Origin: Candidatus Anammoxibacter sp.
GTDB taxonomy: Bacteria; Planctomycetota; Brocadiia; Brocadiales; Anammoxibacteraceae
DNA length: 64,000 nt
Direction: 5' to 3'
Assembly (NCBI GenBank): GCA_021777105.1
Contig: JAIQZQ010000069.1
Coordinates: 1 to 64,000 of the forward strand
Shown: piece by piece, positions 8,318 through 16,194 of the stretch
How positions within the stretch are numbered: position 1 is the stretch's first letter
Layout: the number at the start of each line of letters is the position of its first letter
Position numbers and translations under genes: made by a program
The notes under the pieces: generated by a model
Seen by the model: the letters and a program-made list of their open reading frames with translations, nothing else
The model's database searches: none
What the model was told of the DNA's origin: nothing

Positions 8318-9214
8318 ATGACAATAAAAAAAAACGCTTGTAATGGAAAAATGAAATCAACGGTTAAAAAAGGCGTAATCCTTGCGGCCGGCTATGGGAC
8401 GCGTTTTTTTCCCGCGACTAAGACTGTGCCTAAGGAGATGCTGCCCATTATTGATGTCCCCAGTATTGAATATATAGTCAGGGAGTTTGTAGATTCGGGC
8501 ATATCCAAAATACTTTTAATTACAAGCAGACGTAAAAAGGCGCTTGAGGATTATTTTGACCGTGAGGTTGAACTGGAGTGGTTTTTGTCGTCCAATAAAA
8601 AGAGCGGTTTGATTAAAAAGATATCCGGATTTAAAGCTGAATTTACATTTATTCGGCAAAGCAGCATGACGGGAACCGGAGACGCGTTGAAATTGGCCCG
8701 TGATTTTACGGGAGGCGAGCCATTTGTGGTTGCTTACCCTGATGACGTAATTGTTTCAGAACCCCCGCTTTCCTCAAATCTGATCTCCGCTTTTATGGAG
8801 ACAGGGAAGAACGCTATTGCAATAGAGAAGATGCCCGCCGCCAAAGGAAAGAGGTACGGCGTTGTTTATGGAAAAAAAACAGGGGGCCTGTTTGAGGCTG
8901 AAAAGATAGTTGAAAAACCTGAGACAATAAAGAGCGGTAGCGTTATGGTGTCGATCGGAAGGTATCTGTTTACGTCCGAGATTTTTGATTTGCTAAAGTC
9001 CAGAGGCTCTAAACGGTCGGCTGAAAATAATTCGCAAACGGTTATGCTTAACACCCTTGCTGAAAACAGCCGCGTTGTAGGCGTTGAAATTGAAGGGGCG
9101 CGTTATGATTTGGGACAACCTGATGGTTATGTCAAAGCTATTACTCATGCCGCATTGCAACGCGAAGATATAAGGGATGATTATATAAAATATTTAAAAT
9201 CTTTAGGGATTTAG
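8318..9214 (+). CDS. galU: UTP-glucose-1-phosphate uridylyltransferase (GalU)
   Basis: The 298-residue protein makes UDP-glucose from UTP and glucose-1-phosphate. It has the nucleotidyltransferase signature VILAAGYGTRFFPATKTVPKEML near residues 20-40, YPDDVI, EKP and GRYLF, with normal family length. ATG at 8318 starts 2 bp after the preceding stop; ATG at 8351 with a nearby GGAAAA is an alternative that removes 11 residues. The product feeds the polysaccharide locus downstream. Confidence 0.93.
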   Translation: MTIKKNACNGKMKSTVKKGVILAAGYGTRFFPATKTVPKEMLPIIDVPSIEYIVREFVDSGISKILLITSRRKKALEDYFDREVELEWFLSSNKKSGLIKKISGFKAEFTFIRQSSMTGTGDALKLARDFTGGEPFVVAYPDDVIVSEPPLSSNLISAFMETGKNAIAIEKMPAAKGKRYGVVYGKKTGGLFEAEKIVEKPETIKSGSVMVSIGRYLFTSEIFDLLKSRGSKRSAENNSQTVMLNTLAENSRVVGVEIEGARYDLGQPDGYVKAITHAALQREDIRDDYIKYLKSLGI

Positions 9215-9342
9215 AGGGCTGCAAAGGTTTTCTCTCTTTCTAGTGGGTTCAATGTATCAGGCTTGAAACATACTGTCGTAAACATACTTAGTTCCATATT
9301 GAGTATTTCATTTTAGATTGCCATTTTTTCATAATAAACGCA

Positions 9343-9696
9343 ATGGAGATTATTATAAACCCAATAATATTGTTTTTTTCCGCAATAGCCATATATTTAA
9401 CCGGGGTATGCTATTTTTACAAAAAGGTTAAACTCGCTATTCTGTTTTCAATTTTGTTTTACGGGCTCAACATTTACATGTCGGGCGAGATATTTTACCG
9501 GGATCATTTAGTTGTCTTTTGCGTCCTCACAACATTTACATTCCTTATTCCTCTTTTCTGTCTAATAACATTTGCGTTTGATGTGAAATACGCTCTTTTT
9601 TGCATAGACACATCATTTCTTGTGCCGCTGGTGTGGTTGATTGGGCCTATAATATTGCCTGTTAATGCGTTGTTTTACTTTATTATTAAAGTTTGA
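9343..9696 (+). CDS. Small multi-pass membrane protein, function unknown
   Basis: The 117-residue protein has four likely membrane spans (about residues 5-22, 30-48, 55-82 and 88-114). No family was recognised. It lies just upstream of lpxB, with its stop codon 30 bp before the preferred lpxB start, so the two are probably cotranscribed. It could be an envelope accessory protein. No catalytic motif is visible. Confidence 0.55.
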   Translation: MEIIINPIILFFSAIAIYLTGVCYFYKKVKLAILFSILFYGLNIYMSGEIFYRDHLVVFCVLTTFTFLIPLFCLITFAFDVKYALFCIDTSFLVPLVWLIGPIILPVNALFYFIIKV

Positions 9697-9725
9697 AGCT
9701 CTTCGAGGTTTTTCCGCAACATATT

Positions 9726-10856
9726 ATGAAAAAGATATTTATTAGCGCCGGCGAGCAATCAGGCGACCTGCATGGGTCTAATCTGATTATCGAGCTGCTT
9801 AAGAAAGAACCGGAAATCGAAATACACGGTTTGGGAAATGAAAAGATGATTGCCACAGGGATGCGGTGCGTTCACGACATGACAAAGCAATCGGTAATGT
9901 GGCTTCACGCGTTGGCAAAGATACCTGAATTTTTTAAAATCCTTTCTGACACTAAAAAGTTTTTTAGGACGCAAAGGCCTGATCTTGTGATATTGATAGA
10001 TTTCTGCGGGCTAAACTTCTATATTGCCAAGGCTGCTAAAAAGTTAGGCATTCCTGTTATGTACTACATTAGCCCACAAGTATGGGCTCACGCAAATTGG
10101 AGGGTAAAAAAGGTTAAAAAGCTTGTGGACAAAATGGTTGTTATCTACCCTTTTGAAGTTGATCTTTATAAAAACGCCGGAGTCAATGTGAAATACGTTG
10201 GAAATCCGATTGCGGATTACATGCGGAATGAAACTTTTGATGAAGAATACGCGGCCGGCCTTAAGTCTGAAAACGGGGATGATATTATTTCATTATTCCC
10301 GGGCAGCCGTAAACAGGAGGTGGAAAAGTTTTTGCCTATTCTGCTAACAGCCGCAAAAATGATACATAAAGCCAGGCCGGGCGGAAAATTCTTAATCTCA
10401 TGTTCTGAAAGGCGTCATTTGGAGTTCATGCAGAGAGAGGCCGGCCGGTTTTCAATTCCATACAAAATAGTCGTCGGCAATTTGCAGGAGGTTGTAAGCG
10501 CGTCAAAAATCTGCCTTGCCTGTTCAGGTACCGTTACCTTAAAAATCGCTTATTATTTGAAGCCCATGGTGATAATTTATAAAATATCATCTCTCGCCTA
10601 TTTTGTGGTAAAACCTTTCATGCATACTCCGTATTTAAGTCTTGTGAATAAATACGCGGAAGAGTTTATTGTGCCTGAACGTTTAATGCGGAAAAATGAT
10701 TACAAATGGATGGTCTCATCCGCGTTGGAACTTATGGACAACGCAGGCGCGCGTGAAAAGTGCGTCAATAAATTAAAAGAGGTTAAAAAGATAATAGACT
10801 ACCCCGGCGCTTCGGCGAAAGCCGCAAATGAAGCCCTGGAAATGATTGCTGTGTGA
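9726..10856 (+). CDS. lpxB: Lipid-A-disaccharide synthase (LpxB)
   Basis: The 376-residue GT19 enzyme condenses UDP-2,3-diacylglucosamine with lipid X to form the lipid A disaccharide on the inner membrane. Family marks are the N-terminus KIFISAGEQSGDLHGSNLI, the segment YYISPQVWAHANWRVKKVKK, and the PGSRKQEV motif of the C-terminal domain. ATG at 9726 is preferred. An in-frame TTG at 9693, overlapping the previous stop, would add 11 non-homologous residues. The gene is good evidence for a lipid A-containing outer membrane. Confidence 0.95.
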   Translation: MKKIFISAGEQSGDLHGSNLIIELLKKEPEIEIHGLGNEKMIATGMRCVHDMTKQSVMWLHALAKIPEFFKILSDTKKFFRTQRPDLVILIDFCGLNFYIAKAAKKLGIPVMYYISPQVWAHANWRVKKVKKLVDKMVVIYPFEVDLYKNAGVNVKYVGNPIADYMRNETFDEEYAAGLKSENGDDIISLFPGSRKQEVEKFLPILLTAAKMIHKARPGGKFLISCSERRHLEFMQREAGRFSIPYKIVVGNLQEVVSASKICLACSGTVTLKIAYYLKPMVIIYKISSLAYFVVKPFMHTPYLSLVNKYAEEFIVPERLMRKNDYKWMVSSALELMDNAGAREKCVNKLKEVKKIIDYPGASAKAANEALEMIAV

Positions 10857-10979
10857 AATATTGATCTTAATCCGCAATTACTGCAAATGAGATTAATTTG
10901 TGAATTTACGCATTCATCGGTCACTGCTTAATCTACTGTAAATGTAAAACATATAACAGTTTAAGGTTATATTTTGGTA

Positions 10980-11007
10980 TTGACATATTTAGTAGCCTGG
11001 ATATAAT
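10980..11007 (+). promoter_or_regulatory. Sigma-70-type promoter in leader copy 1
   Basis: TTGACA at 10980-10985 and TATAAT at 11002-11007 have a 16-bp spacer. The same promoter recurs with the same spacing in leader copy 2, so it has been conserved through divergence. It would drive the carbamoyltransferase/DUF5989/SxtJ genes with a leader of about 335 nt. Confidence 0.75.
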
Positions 11008-11012
11008 TGTAT

Positions 11013-11063
11013 ACAATATTTGGTAAATAATGGTTGCTTGCTTTGTAATACAATATTTGGTAA
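11013..11063 (+). promoter_or_regulatory. Pair of repeated boxes downstream of the promoter, candidate operators
   Basis: ACAATATTTGGTAA occurs exactly at 11013-11026 and 11050-11063, immediately after the -10 box. Equivalent boxes occur in leader copy 2 at 13944-13957 (one mismatch) and 13989-14002 (exact). Position and duplication suggest protein-binding sites. The MarR-type EPS regulator at 14347 is the natural candidate, by inference only. Confidence 0.45.
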
Positions 11064-11349
11064 TCATCGCGTTTTTAATGACTGATTGCGTATTAAATGT
11101 TTTACATCAAAGCGGTTTTGCATTCCCGAAAAAGTTCTAAAACCACCATTTGGCTGTTTATTATGTAATTCACGGGGCGGAGCTGTGTTTGTAGCGAGCA
11201 ACACAATTGCCATTTCTTAATTTGTCCCCAAGTTATTTTTTCCAAACCCTTATTGCGACAATGAAAATAAAAATGTAAAATTGTTGTAGTTAGGAAGGGT
11301 ATGAATTTTTGCGTTTGAATTTGTTATTAAATTTGAAGGTGGCTCTATA

Positions 11350-13170
11350 ATGTATATTCTTGGTATTTCCGCGTTTTATCACGACAGCGCGGCTTGTCTG
11401 TTAAAAGATGGGGAAATTATTGCCGCGGCTCAGGAAGAGCGTTTTACCAGGAAAAAGCACGATTTTAATTTTCCTTCAAACGCCATATCTTATTGTTTAA
11501 GCGAAGCGGGAATAAATGTTAGCTCTTTACAATATGTTGTGTTTTATGATAAGCCGTTCATAAAGTTTGAACGCATATTATACACTGCTTTGGCTTATGC
11601 GCCATTGGGGATAAATATGTTTTTAAAGGCGATGCCGACTTGGCTCAAAGAAAAAATATTTATTCGCAAAACAATTCAAAACAAACTGGATTTTGAAGGC
11701 GATATCCTGTTTACCGAACACCATGAATCGCATGCGGCTTCGGCGTTCTATCCGTCGCCTTTTGAGAAAGCCGCAATTTTGACTATAGATGGAGTTGGAG
11801 AGTGGGCTACCACAAGTTATGGGGTTGGGGACTGGAATAAGATTGATATTATGTCGGAGATCAAGTTTCCGCATTCGCTGGGCCTTTTGTACTCGGCGTT
11901 TACCTACTATACAGGATTTAGGGTTAATTCCGGCGAATATAAAGTCATGGGGCTCGCTCCTTACGGTGAACCGAAATATGTGGATCTTATACTTGACAAT
12001 TTAATTGATCTGAAAGAGGATGGATCATATAAATTGAACATGAAGTATTTTAACTATTGCGCCGGGCTTACAATGACGAATAGCAGGTTTGACAAGCTGT
12101 TTGGCGGGCCGCCAAGAAAGCCGGAATCAAAAGTGGGGCAAAAGGAGATGGACCTTGCCAGGTCGGTTCAGGAAGTCACTGAAGAGGTTATGTTTCGCAT
12201 GGCAAAACATGTGTTTAAGGAGACCGGCCAAAAAAATCTTTGCTTGGCGGGCGGCGTGGCTCTAAATTGCGTCGCCAACGGCAAAATTTTGAGGGAAGGA
12301 CCGTTTGACAATATATGGATACAGCCGGCGGCTGGAGACGCCGGCGGGGCTCTTGGGGCTGCGATGTTTATATGGTTTCAATGTTTAAACAATAAGAGAG
12401 AGTTGGCCCCAAATAGCCGCGACAGCCAACGCGGATCTTTTCTTGGGCCTGGTTTTGCCGATGACGAGATAGAAAAGGTTTTGATTGAAAACAGCGCGCA
12501 TTTTGAAAAATTGCGAGATGGAGAATTGCCTGAAAGAGTTGCCGATTTGATTGAGCAAGGTAAGGTGATTGGTTGGTTTCAGGGTAGGATGGAATTTGGC
12601 CCGCGAGCGCTTGGAGCCAGAAGCATTATAGGCGACGCCAGGTCAAAGGATATGCAATCAACCATGAACTTAAAGATAAAATATCGAGAGTCTTTCCGTC
12701 CTTTTGCGCCGTCTGTTTTGAGGGGTTGCGTTTCCGAGTATTTTAACGTAGATAGCGACAGTCCTTATATGCTTATAGTTGCGCCGGTAAATAACGAAAA
12801 AAGGGTTGAAATGAGCGCCGAGCAGAAAGGTCTGTTTGGAATTGATAAATTAAATATTGCCAGATCCGAGATACCGGCGGTTACACATGTTGATTATTCC
12901 GCCAGGGTGCAAACAGTTACGAGGGAAGATAATTCTTTGTATTATGACACTATAAATGAATTTCATAAGAAGACGGGGTGTCCTGTCGTTATTAACACAT
13001 CGTTTAATGTGCGGGGAGAACCCATTGTTTGCAGCCCGCAAGACGCTTTCAGATGTTTTATGCGGACGGAAATGGACTATTTGGTTGTTGGCGGTTTTTT
13101 GTTGGATAAAGCTAAGCAGACTGCTGTTGAGAGCGGCAAAGGTTGGCAAAAAGAGTTTACTTTAGATTAA
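11350..13170 (+). CDS. NodU/CmcH-family carbamoyltransferase
   Basis: The 606-residue protein transfers a carbamoyl group from carbamoyl phosphate, via carbamoyl-AMP, to a hydroxyl of a sugar or natural product. The N-terminal Kae1/TsaD-like half starts MYILGISAFYHDSAACLL. It holds the metal/active-site histidines H124, H125 and H128 (TEHHESHAASAFY) and later LAGGVALNCVANGKI. The C-terminal carbamoyltransferase half has GRMEFGPRALGARSI and VINTSFNVRGEPIVC. Length is normal. GAAGGTGG precedes the ATG. A DUF5989 protein and SxtJ follow, the usual companions in polysaccharide loci. The acceptor is probably a glycan residue of this locus. Confidence 0.93.
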   Translation: MYILGISAFYHDSAACLLKDGEIIAAAQEERFTRKKHDFNFPSNAISYCLSEAGINVSSLQYVVFYDKPFIKFERILYTALAYAPLGINMFLKAMPTWLKEKIFIRKTIQNKLDFEGDILFTEHHESHAASAFYPSPFEKAAILTIDGVGEWATTSYGVGDWNKIDIMSEIKFPHSLGLLYSAFTYYTGFRVNSGEYKVMGLAPYGEPKYVDLILDNLIDLKEDGSYKLNMKYFNYCAGLTMTNSRFDKLFGGPPRKPESKVGQKEMDLARSVQEVTEEVMFRMAKHVFKETGQKNLCLAGGVALNCVANGKILREGPFDNIWIQPAAGDAGGALGAAMFIWFQCLNNKRELAPNSRDSQRGSFLGPGFADDEIEKVLIENSAHFEKLRDGELPERVADLIEQGKVIGWFQGRMEFGPRALGARSIIGDARSKDMQSTMNLKIKYRESFRPFAPSVLRGCVSEYFNVDSDSPYMLIVAPVNNEKRVEMSAEQKGLFGIDKLNIARSEIPAVTHVDYSARVQTVTREDNSLYYDTINEFHKKTGCPVVINTSFNVRGEPIVCSPQDAFRCFMRTEMDYLVVGGFLLDKAKQTAVESGKGWQKEFTLD

Positions 13171-13202
13171 ATTAGTAATTGTTTTTGTGAGGGTGGGTGA
13201 TA

Positions 13203-13361
13203 ATGGCTAAGGTTTCGATTGTTAGGGAATTCTGGGACTTTATGAAAATTCGCAAGAAATTCTGGTTAGCCCCTATAATAATAGTTTTAGCGCTTTTGGG
13301 GTTTTTGATAGTATTTACACAAAGTTCCGCGTTAGCTCCTTTTATTTATGCATTGTTTTAA
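13203..13361 (+). CDS. DUF5989-type small membrane protein
   Basis: The 52-residue protein begins MAKVSIVREFWDFMKIRKKFW and has one membrane span at about residues 22-39. A strong GAGGGTGG site lies 7-14 bases upstream of the ATG, supporting translation. Small proteins of this type (DUF5989) are regularly found between a carbamoyltransferase and SxtJ in bacterial glycan and natural-product clusters, which is exactly the arrangement here. The molecular role is unknown; a membrane anchor or chaperone for the transferase is a guess. Confidence 0.85.
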   Translation: MAKVSIVREFWDFMKIRKKFWLAPIIIVLALLGFLIVFTQSSALAPFIYALF

Positions 13362-13412
13362 ACTGTTGTTCCAAGGGGTAAGATAGCCGGCTAGATAGCG
13401 GTGTAAAAAGAT

Positions 13413-13817
13413 ATGATGAAAAACGGTGATGAAAAGAAGCATATTAGAACCTTTGGGTTTGGTTTAACAGGCCTTCTATCGGCGATTGCATGTTTGCAAC
13501 TTTATAAGGGCCATTATGGAAATGTTAAATATTATTTCATTGCGTCCTTTGTTGTCTTATGCGTATCGTTTGCGGCTCCAATTGGTTTAAAGCCGGTTTA
13601 CATACCTATGATGTTTGCGGCGCGCGTATTGGGTTGGTTTAACACCCGGGTGTTGCTGGGGATAATATTTTTTCTTGTTTTTTCTCCAATAGGTCTGTTT
13701 TTGCGACTGATCAGGAAGGATTTATTAGAGCGTAAAATTGGAAAATCATGTGAATCATACTGGTGTAAACGTGATAATAGCGCAGTAGAGTTTGATCGAT
13801 ATAAACAACAGTTCTAA
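13413..13817 (+). CDS. SxtJ-family membrane protein
   Basis: The 134-residue protein has three to four membrane spans (about residues 16-30, 38-55 and 83-104). Its C-terminus, SYWCKRDNSAVEFDRYKQQF, is the characteristic SxtJ ending (a tryptophan, then a KR pair, then a final aromatic QxF). SxtJ was named from the saxitoxin cluster, where its role is undefined. It is a standing neighbour of NodU/CmcH carbamoyltransferases. It is probably cotranscribed with the two genes upstream. Confidence 0.85.
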   Translation: MMKNGDEKKHIRTFGFGLTGLLSAIACLQLYKGHYGNVKYYFIASFVVLCVSFAAPIGLKPVYIPMMFAARVLGWFNTRVLLGIIFFLVFSPIGLFLRLIRKDLLERKIGKSCESYWCKRDNSAVEFDRYKQQF

Positions 13818-13857
13818 CGCATCGTAGCCTCAAATACGAGCCGGTTCACCGTGGCAG

Positions 13858-14193
13858 CCTAATCTACTGTAAATGTTAAAAATATCATAAGTTAAGCATG
13901 TATTTTGGTATTGACATATTTAGTAGCTTGGGTATAATTATGTACAAGATTTGGTAAGTAAGGACTGGTAGGCTGGTTGCTTTTTAGCACAATATTTGGT
14001 AATCATTGCGTTTTATTGTCTGATTGTGTATTAAATGTTTTAAATCAGAGCTCTTTTGCATACCCGAAAAAGATCTAAAATTACCCCTTGACTGTTTATT
14101 ATAAAAATGTTTTAATATAAAACGTTAATTTTATTAAACATTTTATTTTAAAACGTTTAGTATGTAACTTACGGGGCGAAGCTGTGCTTGCAG
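13858..14193 (+). repeat. Leader repeat, copy 2 (upstream of the EPS regulator)
   Basis: This is the second copy of the leader at 10925-11195, with the same order of landmarks. It carries an extra AT-rich segment of about 60 bp (14100-14160) after CTGTTTATTA. The insert has two TAAAACGTT units and inverted TAAAAATGTTT/TAAACATTTTA arms, so it looks like a miniature insertion. Together the copies bracket the carbamoyltransferase module as direct repeats. The remainder of the 529-bp gap holds only an 18-bp tandem repeat. Confidence 0.8.
13911..13938 (+). promoter_or_regulatory. Sigma-70-type promoter in leader copy 2
   Basis: TTGACA at 13911-13916 and TATAAT at 13933-13938 have the same 16-bp spacer as the promoter in copy 1. 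It is well placed to transcribe the MarR-type regulator and the main polysaccharide operon beginning with the UDP-GlcNAc epimerase, with a leader of about 400 nt. Confidence 0.75.
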
Positions 14194-14221
14194 TTAGTTC
14201 CAATCCTTCCATCCCTTATAC

Positions 14222-14257
14222 ATCAACGCTATATAATATATCAACGCTATATAATAT
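14222..14257. repeat. Perfect 18-bp tandem duplication
   Basis: ATCAACGCTATATAATAT occurs twice head to tail (14222-14239 and 14240-14257). Each unit contains TATAAT-like sequence. It lies 90 bp before the EPS regulator gene. It may be a slippage product or may provide an extra -10 element; no -35 is obvious. Confidence 0.6.
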
Positions 14258-14346
14258 TAAGTCCAATATTTGAATCAATCTAGGGAATTACATTTTTCCG
14301 CAATTCTAGCCATAAAGAGTAATACATTTCATAACATAACCAATAT

Positions 14347-14937
14347 ATGAAACGCGAGTCCGTATTAGCTTACCAAATCCTGTCTCACATCGAGAAAGAT
14401 GAATCAATATCCCAACGCAAGCTCTCCGTGCGTATAGGATTGAACATATCATCAATCAATTACGCCCTCAGAAAGCTGGTGTCTAAAGGGTACGTAAAGA
14501 TGCAGGGGATGAATCCCAGAAGGATAACATATCATTTAACTCCAACCGGTTTTAGCGAAAAAACACAACTTGCCTACAAATACTTTATAAATAACTACCA
14601 TCTTTTTCAAGACATCCAGATTGACATCTTTGAAAAGATAGACAGGATAGACAAAAAGAAGGGCAAGCGGATAGCTATTTATGGTTTATCGCCTTTTTTA
14701 GAGATTACATATACCGCGCTTATTGAGAGAGGGTTTAAAATAGCGGGTATTTTCGATGACAAAAATTCGGTAAATGAGAGCCAAAGCATAAAGTATGATC
14801 TAAAAGAGATAGGCGCGTTAAAATCAGGCGACATTGACGGCATTGTTGAATTGAAAGATTTTGACGAGTATTTGAAAAGTTTCAAAAACGGCAGCAAGTT
14901 GGGGTTGGGGAATATCGCCAGAGTAAAACTGTTTTGA
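14347..14937 (+). CDS. EPS-associated MarR-type regulator with C-terminal Rossmann-like domain
   Basis: Residues 1-~90 form a winged helix (SQRKLSVRIGLNISSINYALRKLVSKGYVK) of the kind annotated as EPS-associated MarR-family regulators, found at the head of exopolysaccharide loci. Residues ~95-196 (KRIAIYGLSPFLEITYTALIERGFKIAGIFDD) look like a CoA- or nucleotide-binding Rossmann fold, similar to the N-terminal part of PglD-type acetyltransferases, and could sense a metabolite. It sits between leader copy 2 and the first sugar-nucleotide gene. It probably controls this locus and may bind the repeated boxes in the two leaders (inference). Confidence 0.82.
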   Translation: MKRESVLAYQILSHIEKDESISQRKLSVRIGLNISSINYALRKLVSKGYVKMQGMNPRRITYHLTPTGFSEKTQLAYKYFINNYHLFQDIQIDIFEKIDRIDKKKGKRIAIYGLSPFLEITYTALIERGFKIAGIFDDKNSVNESQSIKYDLKEIGALKSGDIDGIVELKDFDEYLKSFKNGSKLGLGNIARVKLF

Positions 14938-15025
14938 TTTTTAGGCGGCGTCAATTCGTTTGTATTTAAGGCTTAAGGCTGTTTTGTTGCGTGGGGAAGC
15001 TATAATTTGTTGAAACAAAGTTAAA

Positions 15026-16180
15026 ATGAAGATTATAAATGTAGTTGGCGCGCGGCCTCAGTTTGTTAAATATTTCTCTGTGTATAACGCAATCATGAAG
15101 TCTAATTCCGGAGCTTCAAGCGGAATTATCAAAGACGTTTTAGTTCATACCGGGCAGCATTATGACTACAATATGTCAAAAATATTTTTTGATGAATTTG
15201 GGATAAAAGAGCCTGAATATCATCTTGGCGTTGGGTCGGGTCCGCATGGAGAGCAGACAGGCAGGATTATACAGGAAATAGAGGAAACGTTAAATATTGA
15301 AAAGCCTGATGTTGTATTAGTGTACGGCGACACTAATTCGACGTTGGGCGCGGCGCTTGCCGCAGTAAAACTCCATGTTCCGGTGGCGCATGTAGAAGCA
15401 GGATTACGCAGTTTTAATATGTATATGCCTGAAGAGGTTAACCGGATTCTTTCGGATAATATTTCAACGTTTCTATTTTGCCCTTCAGAGACAGCGGTTG
15501 CTAATTTAAGAAACAGCGGATATAAAGGTGTTTTAAATAACGGCAAGCTTGTTTCAAGTGAAAGTTTTCCGCTAAATGACAATGATTCGAAGATTGGGGC
15601 TGACAAGAATAATCCTTTAGTAATTAATACAGGGGATGTGATGTATGACGCGCTTTTGTATGCCGTCGATGTGAAGGAGAATGGAGCGGACATTTTGAAT
15701 AAACTGAATTTAAACGGCAATGAATATTCCCTTTTAACTATACACCGGGCTGAAACTACGGATAATCCTGATAAATTGCGGGAAGTTGCCGGATTTGTCA
15801 ATGATATGTCTGCAGAGATAAAGGTTGTTTTTCCTATGCATCCAAGGATGAGAAGCGTGTATGACGGAGTAAATATTAAATTTTGCGACAACGTAAAGGT
15901 TGTTGATCCTTTGGGCTATTTTGATTTGTTAAAATTAGCAAAAAGTAGCGTTTTTGTGATGACTGATTCCGGCGGATTGCAAAAAGAGGCTTATTGGCTG
16001 AAAACGCCGTGTATAACATTGAGAGATGAGACGGAATGGATCGAAACGGTTGAAAGCGGCTGGAACACATTATATAAGGATTGCAAAGGCGCGCCTTCAC
16101 GACCTGTTAAAAGCAATGATTGTTACGGAGATGGAAAGGCTTCCGACCGAATTGTCGCAACATTAAAAAGAAATTTTTAG
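15026..16180 (+). CDS. wecB: UDP-N-acetylglucosamine 2-epimerase (WecB/WbpI type)
   Basis: The 384-residue GT-B-fold epimerase interconverts UDP-GlcNAc and UDP-ManNAc, or the UDP-GlcNAc(3NAc)A equivalents if WbpI-like. Motifs are the N-terminus IINVVGARPQFVKY, HTGQHYDYNMS, VYGDTNSTLGAALAA, HVEAGLRSF, and the C-terminal TDSGGLQKEAYW and RDETEWIETVESGWN. The length fits the non-hydrolysing family. The next gene is a WbpB-WbpD-like fusion starting 14 bp later, so the WbpI role in di-N-acetylated uronic acid synthesis is a good possibility. Confidence 0.93.
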   Translation: MKIINVVGARPQFVKYFSVYNAIMKSNSGASSGIIKDVLVHTGQHYDYNMSKIFFDEFGIKEPEYHLGVGSGPHGEQTGRIIQEIEETLNIEKPDVVLVYGDTNSTLGAALAAVKLHVPVAHVEAGLRSFNMYMPEEVNRILSDNISTFLFCPSETAVANLRNSGYKGVLNNGKLVSSESFPLNDNDSKIGADKNNPLVINTGDVMYDALLYAVDVKENGADILNKLNLNGNEYSLLTIHRAETTDNPDKLREVAGFVNDMSAEIKVVFPMHPRMRSVYDGVNIKFCDNVKVVDPLGYFDLLKLAKSSVFVMTDSGGLQKEAYWLKTPCITLRDETEWIETVESGWNTLYKDCKGAPSRPVKSNDCYGDGKASDRIVATLKRNF

Positions 16181-16194
16181 ACGCAATATCGAAT

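Larger units (their letters stand above)
10925..11195 (+). repeat. Leader repeat, copy 1 (upstream of the carbamoyltransferase)
   Basis: About 270 bp here recur at 13858-14193 with roughly 75-80% identity by eye. Shared landmarks in order are: TAATCTACTGTAAATGT, the promoter, two ACAATATTTGGTAA-like boxes, TATTAAATGTTTTA, CCCGAAAAAG, CTGTTTATTA, and CACGGGGCG followed by AGCTGTG. No coding sequence is conserved between the copies, so this is probably a promoter plus a long transcribed leader. It lies in the 493-bp lpxB-carbamoyltransferase gap; the rest of the gap shows nothing recognisable. Confidence 0.8.

Noticed and set aside
15220..15891. 223-codon minus-strand frame opposite wecB
   Set aside because: Antisense shadow of a well-conserved epimerase gene.
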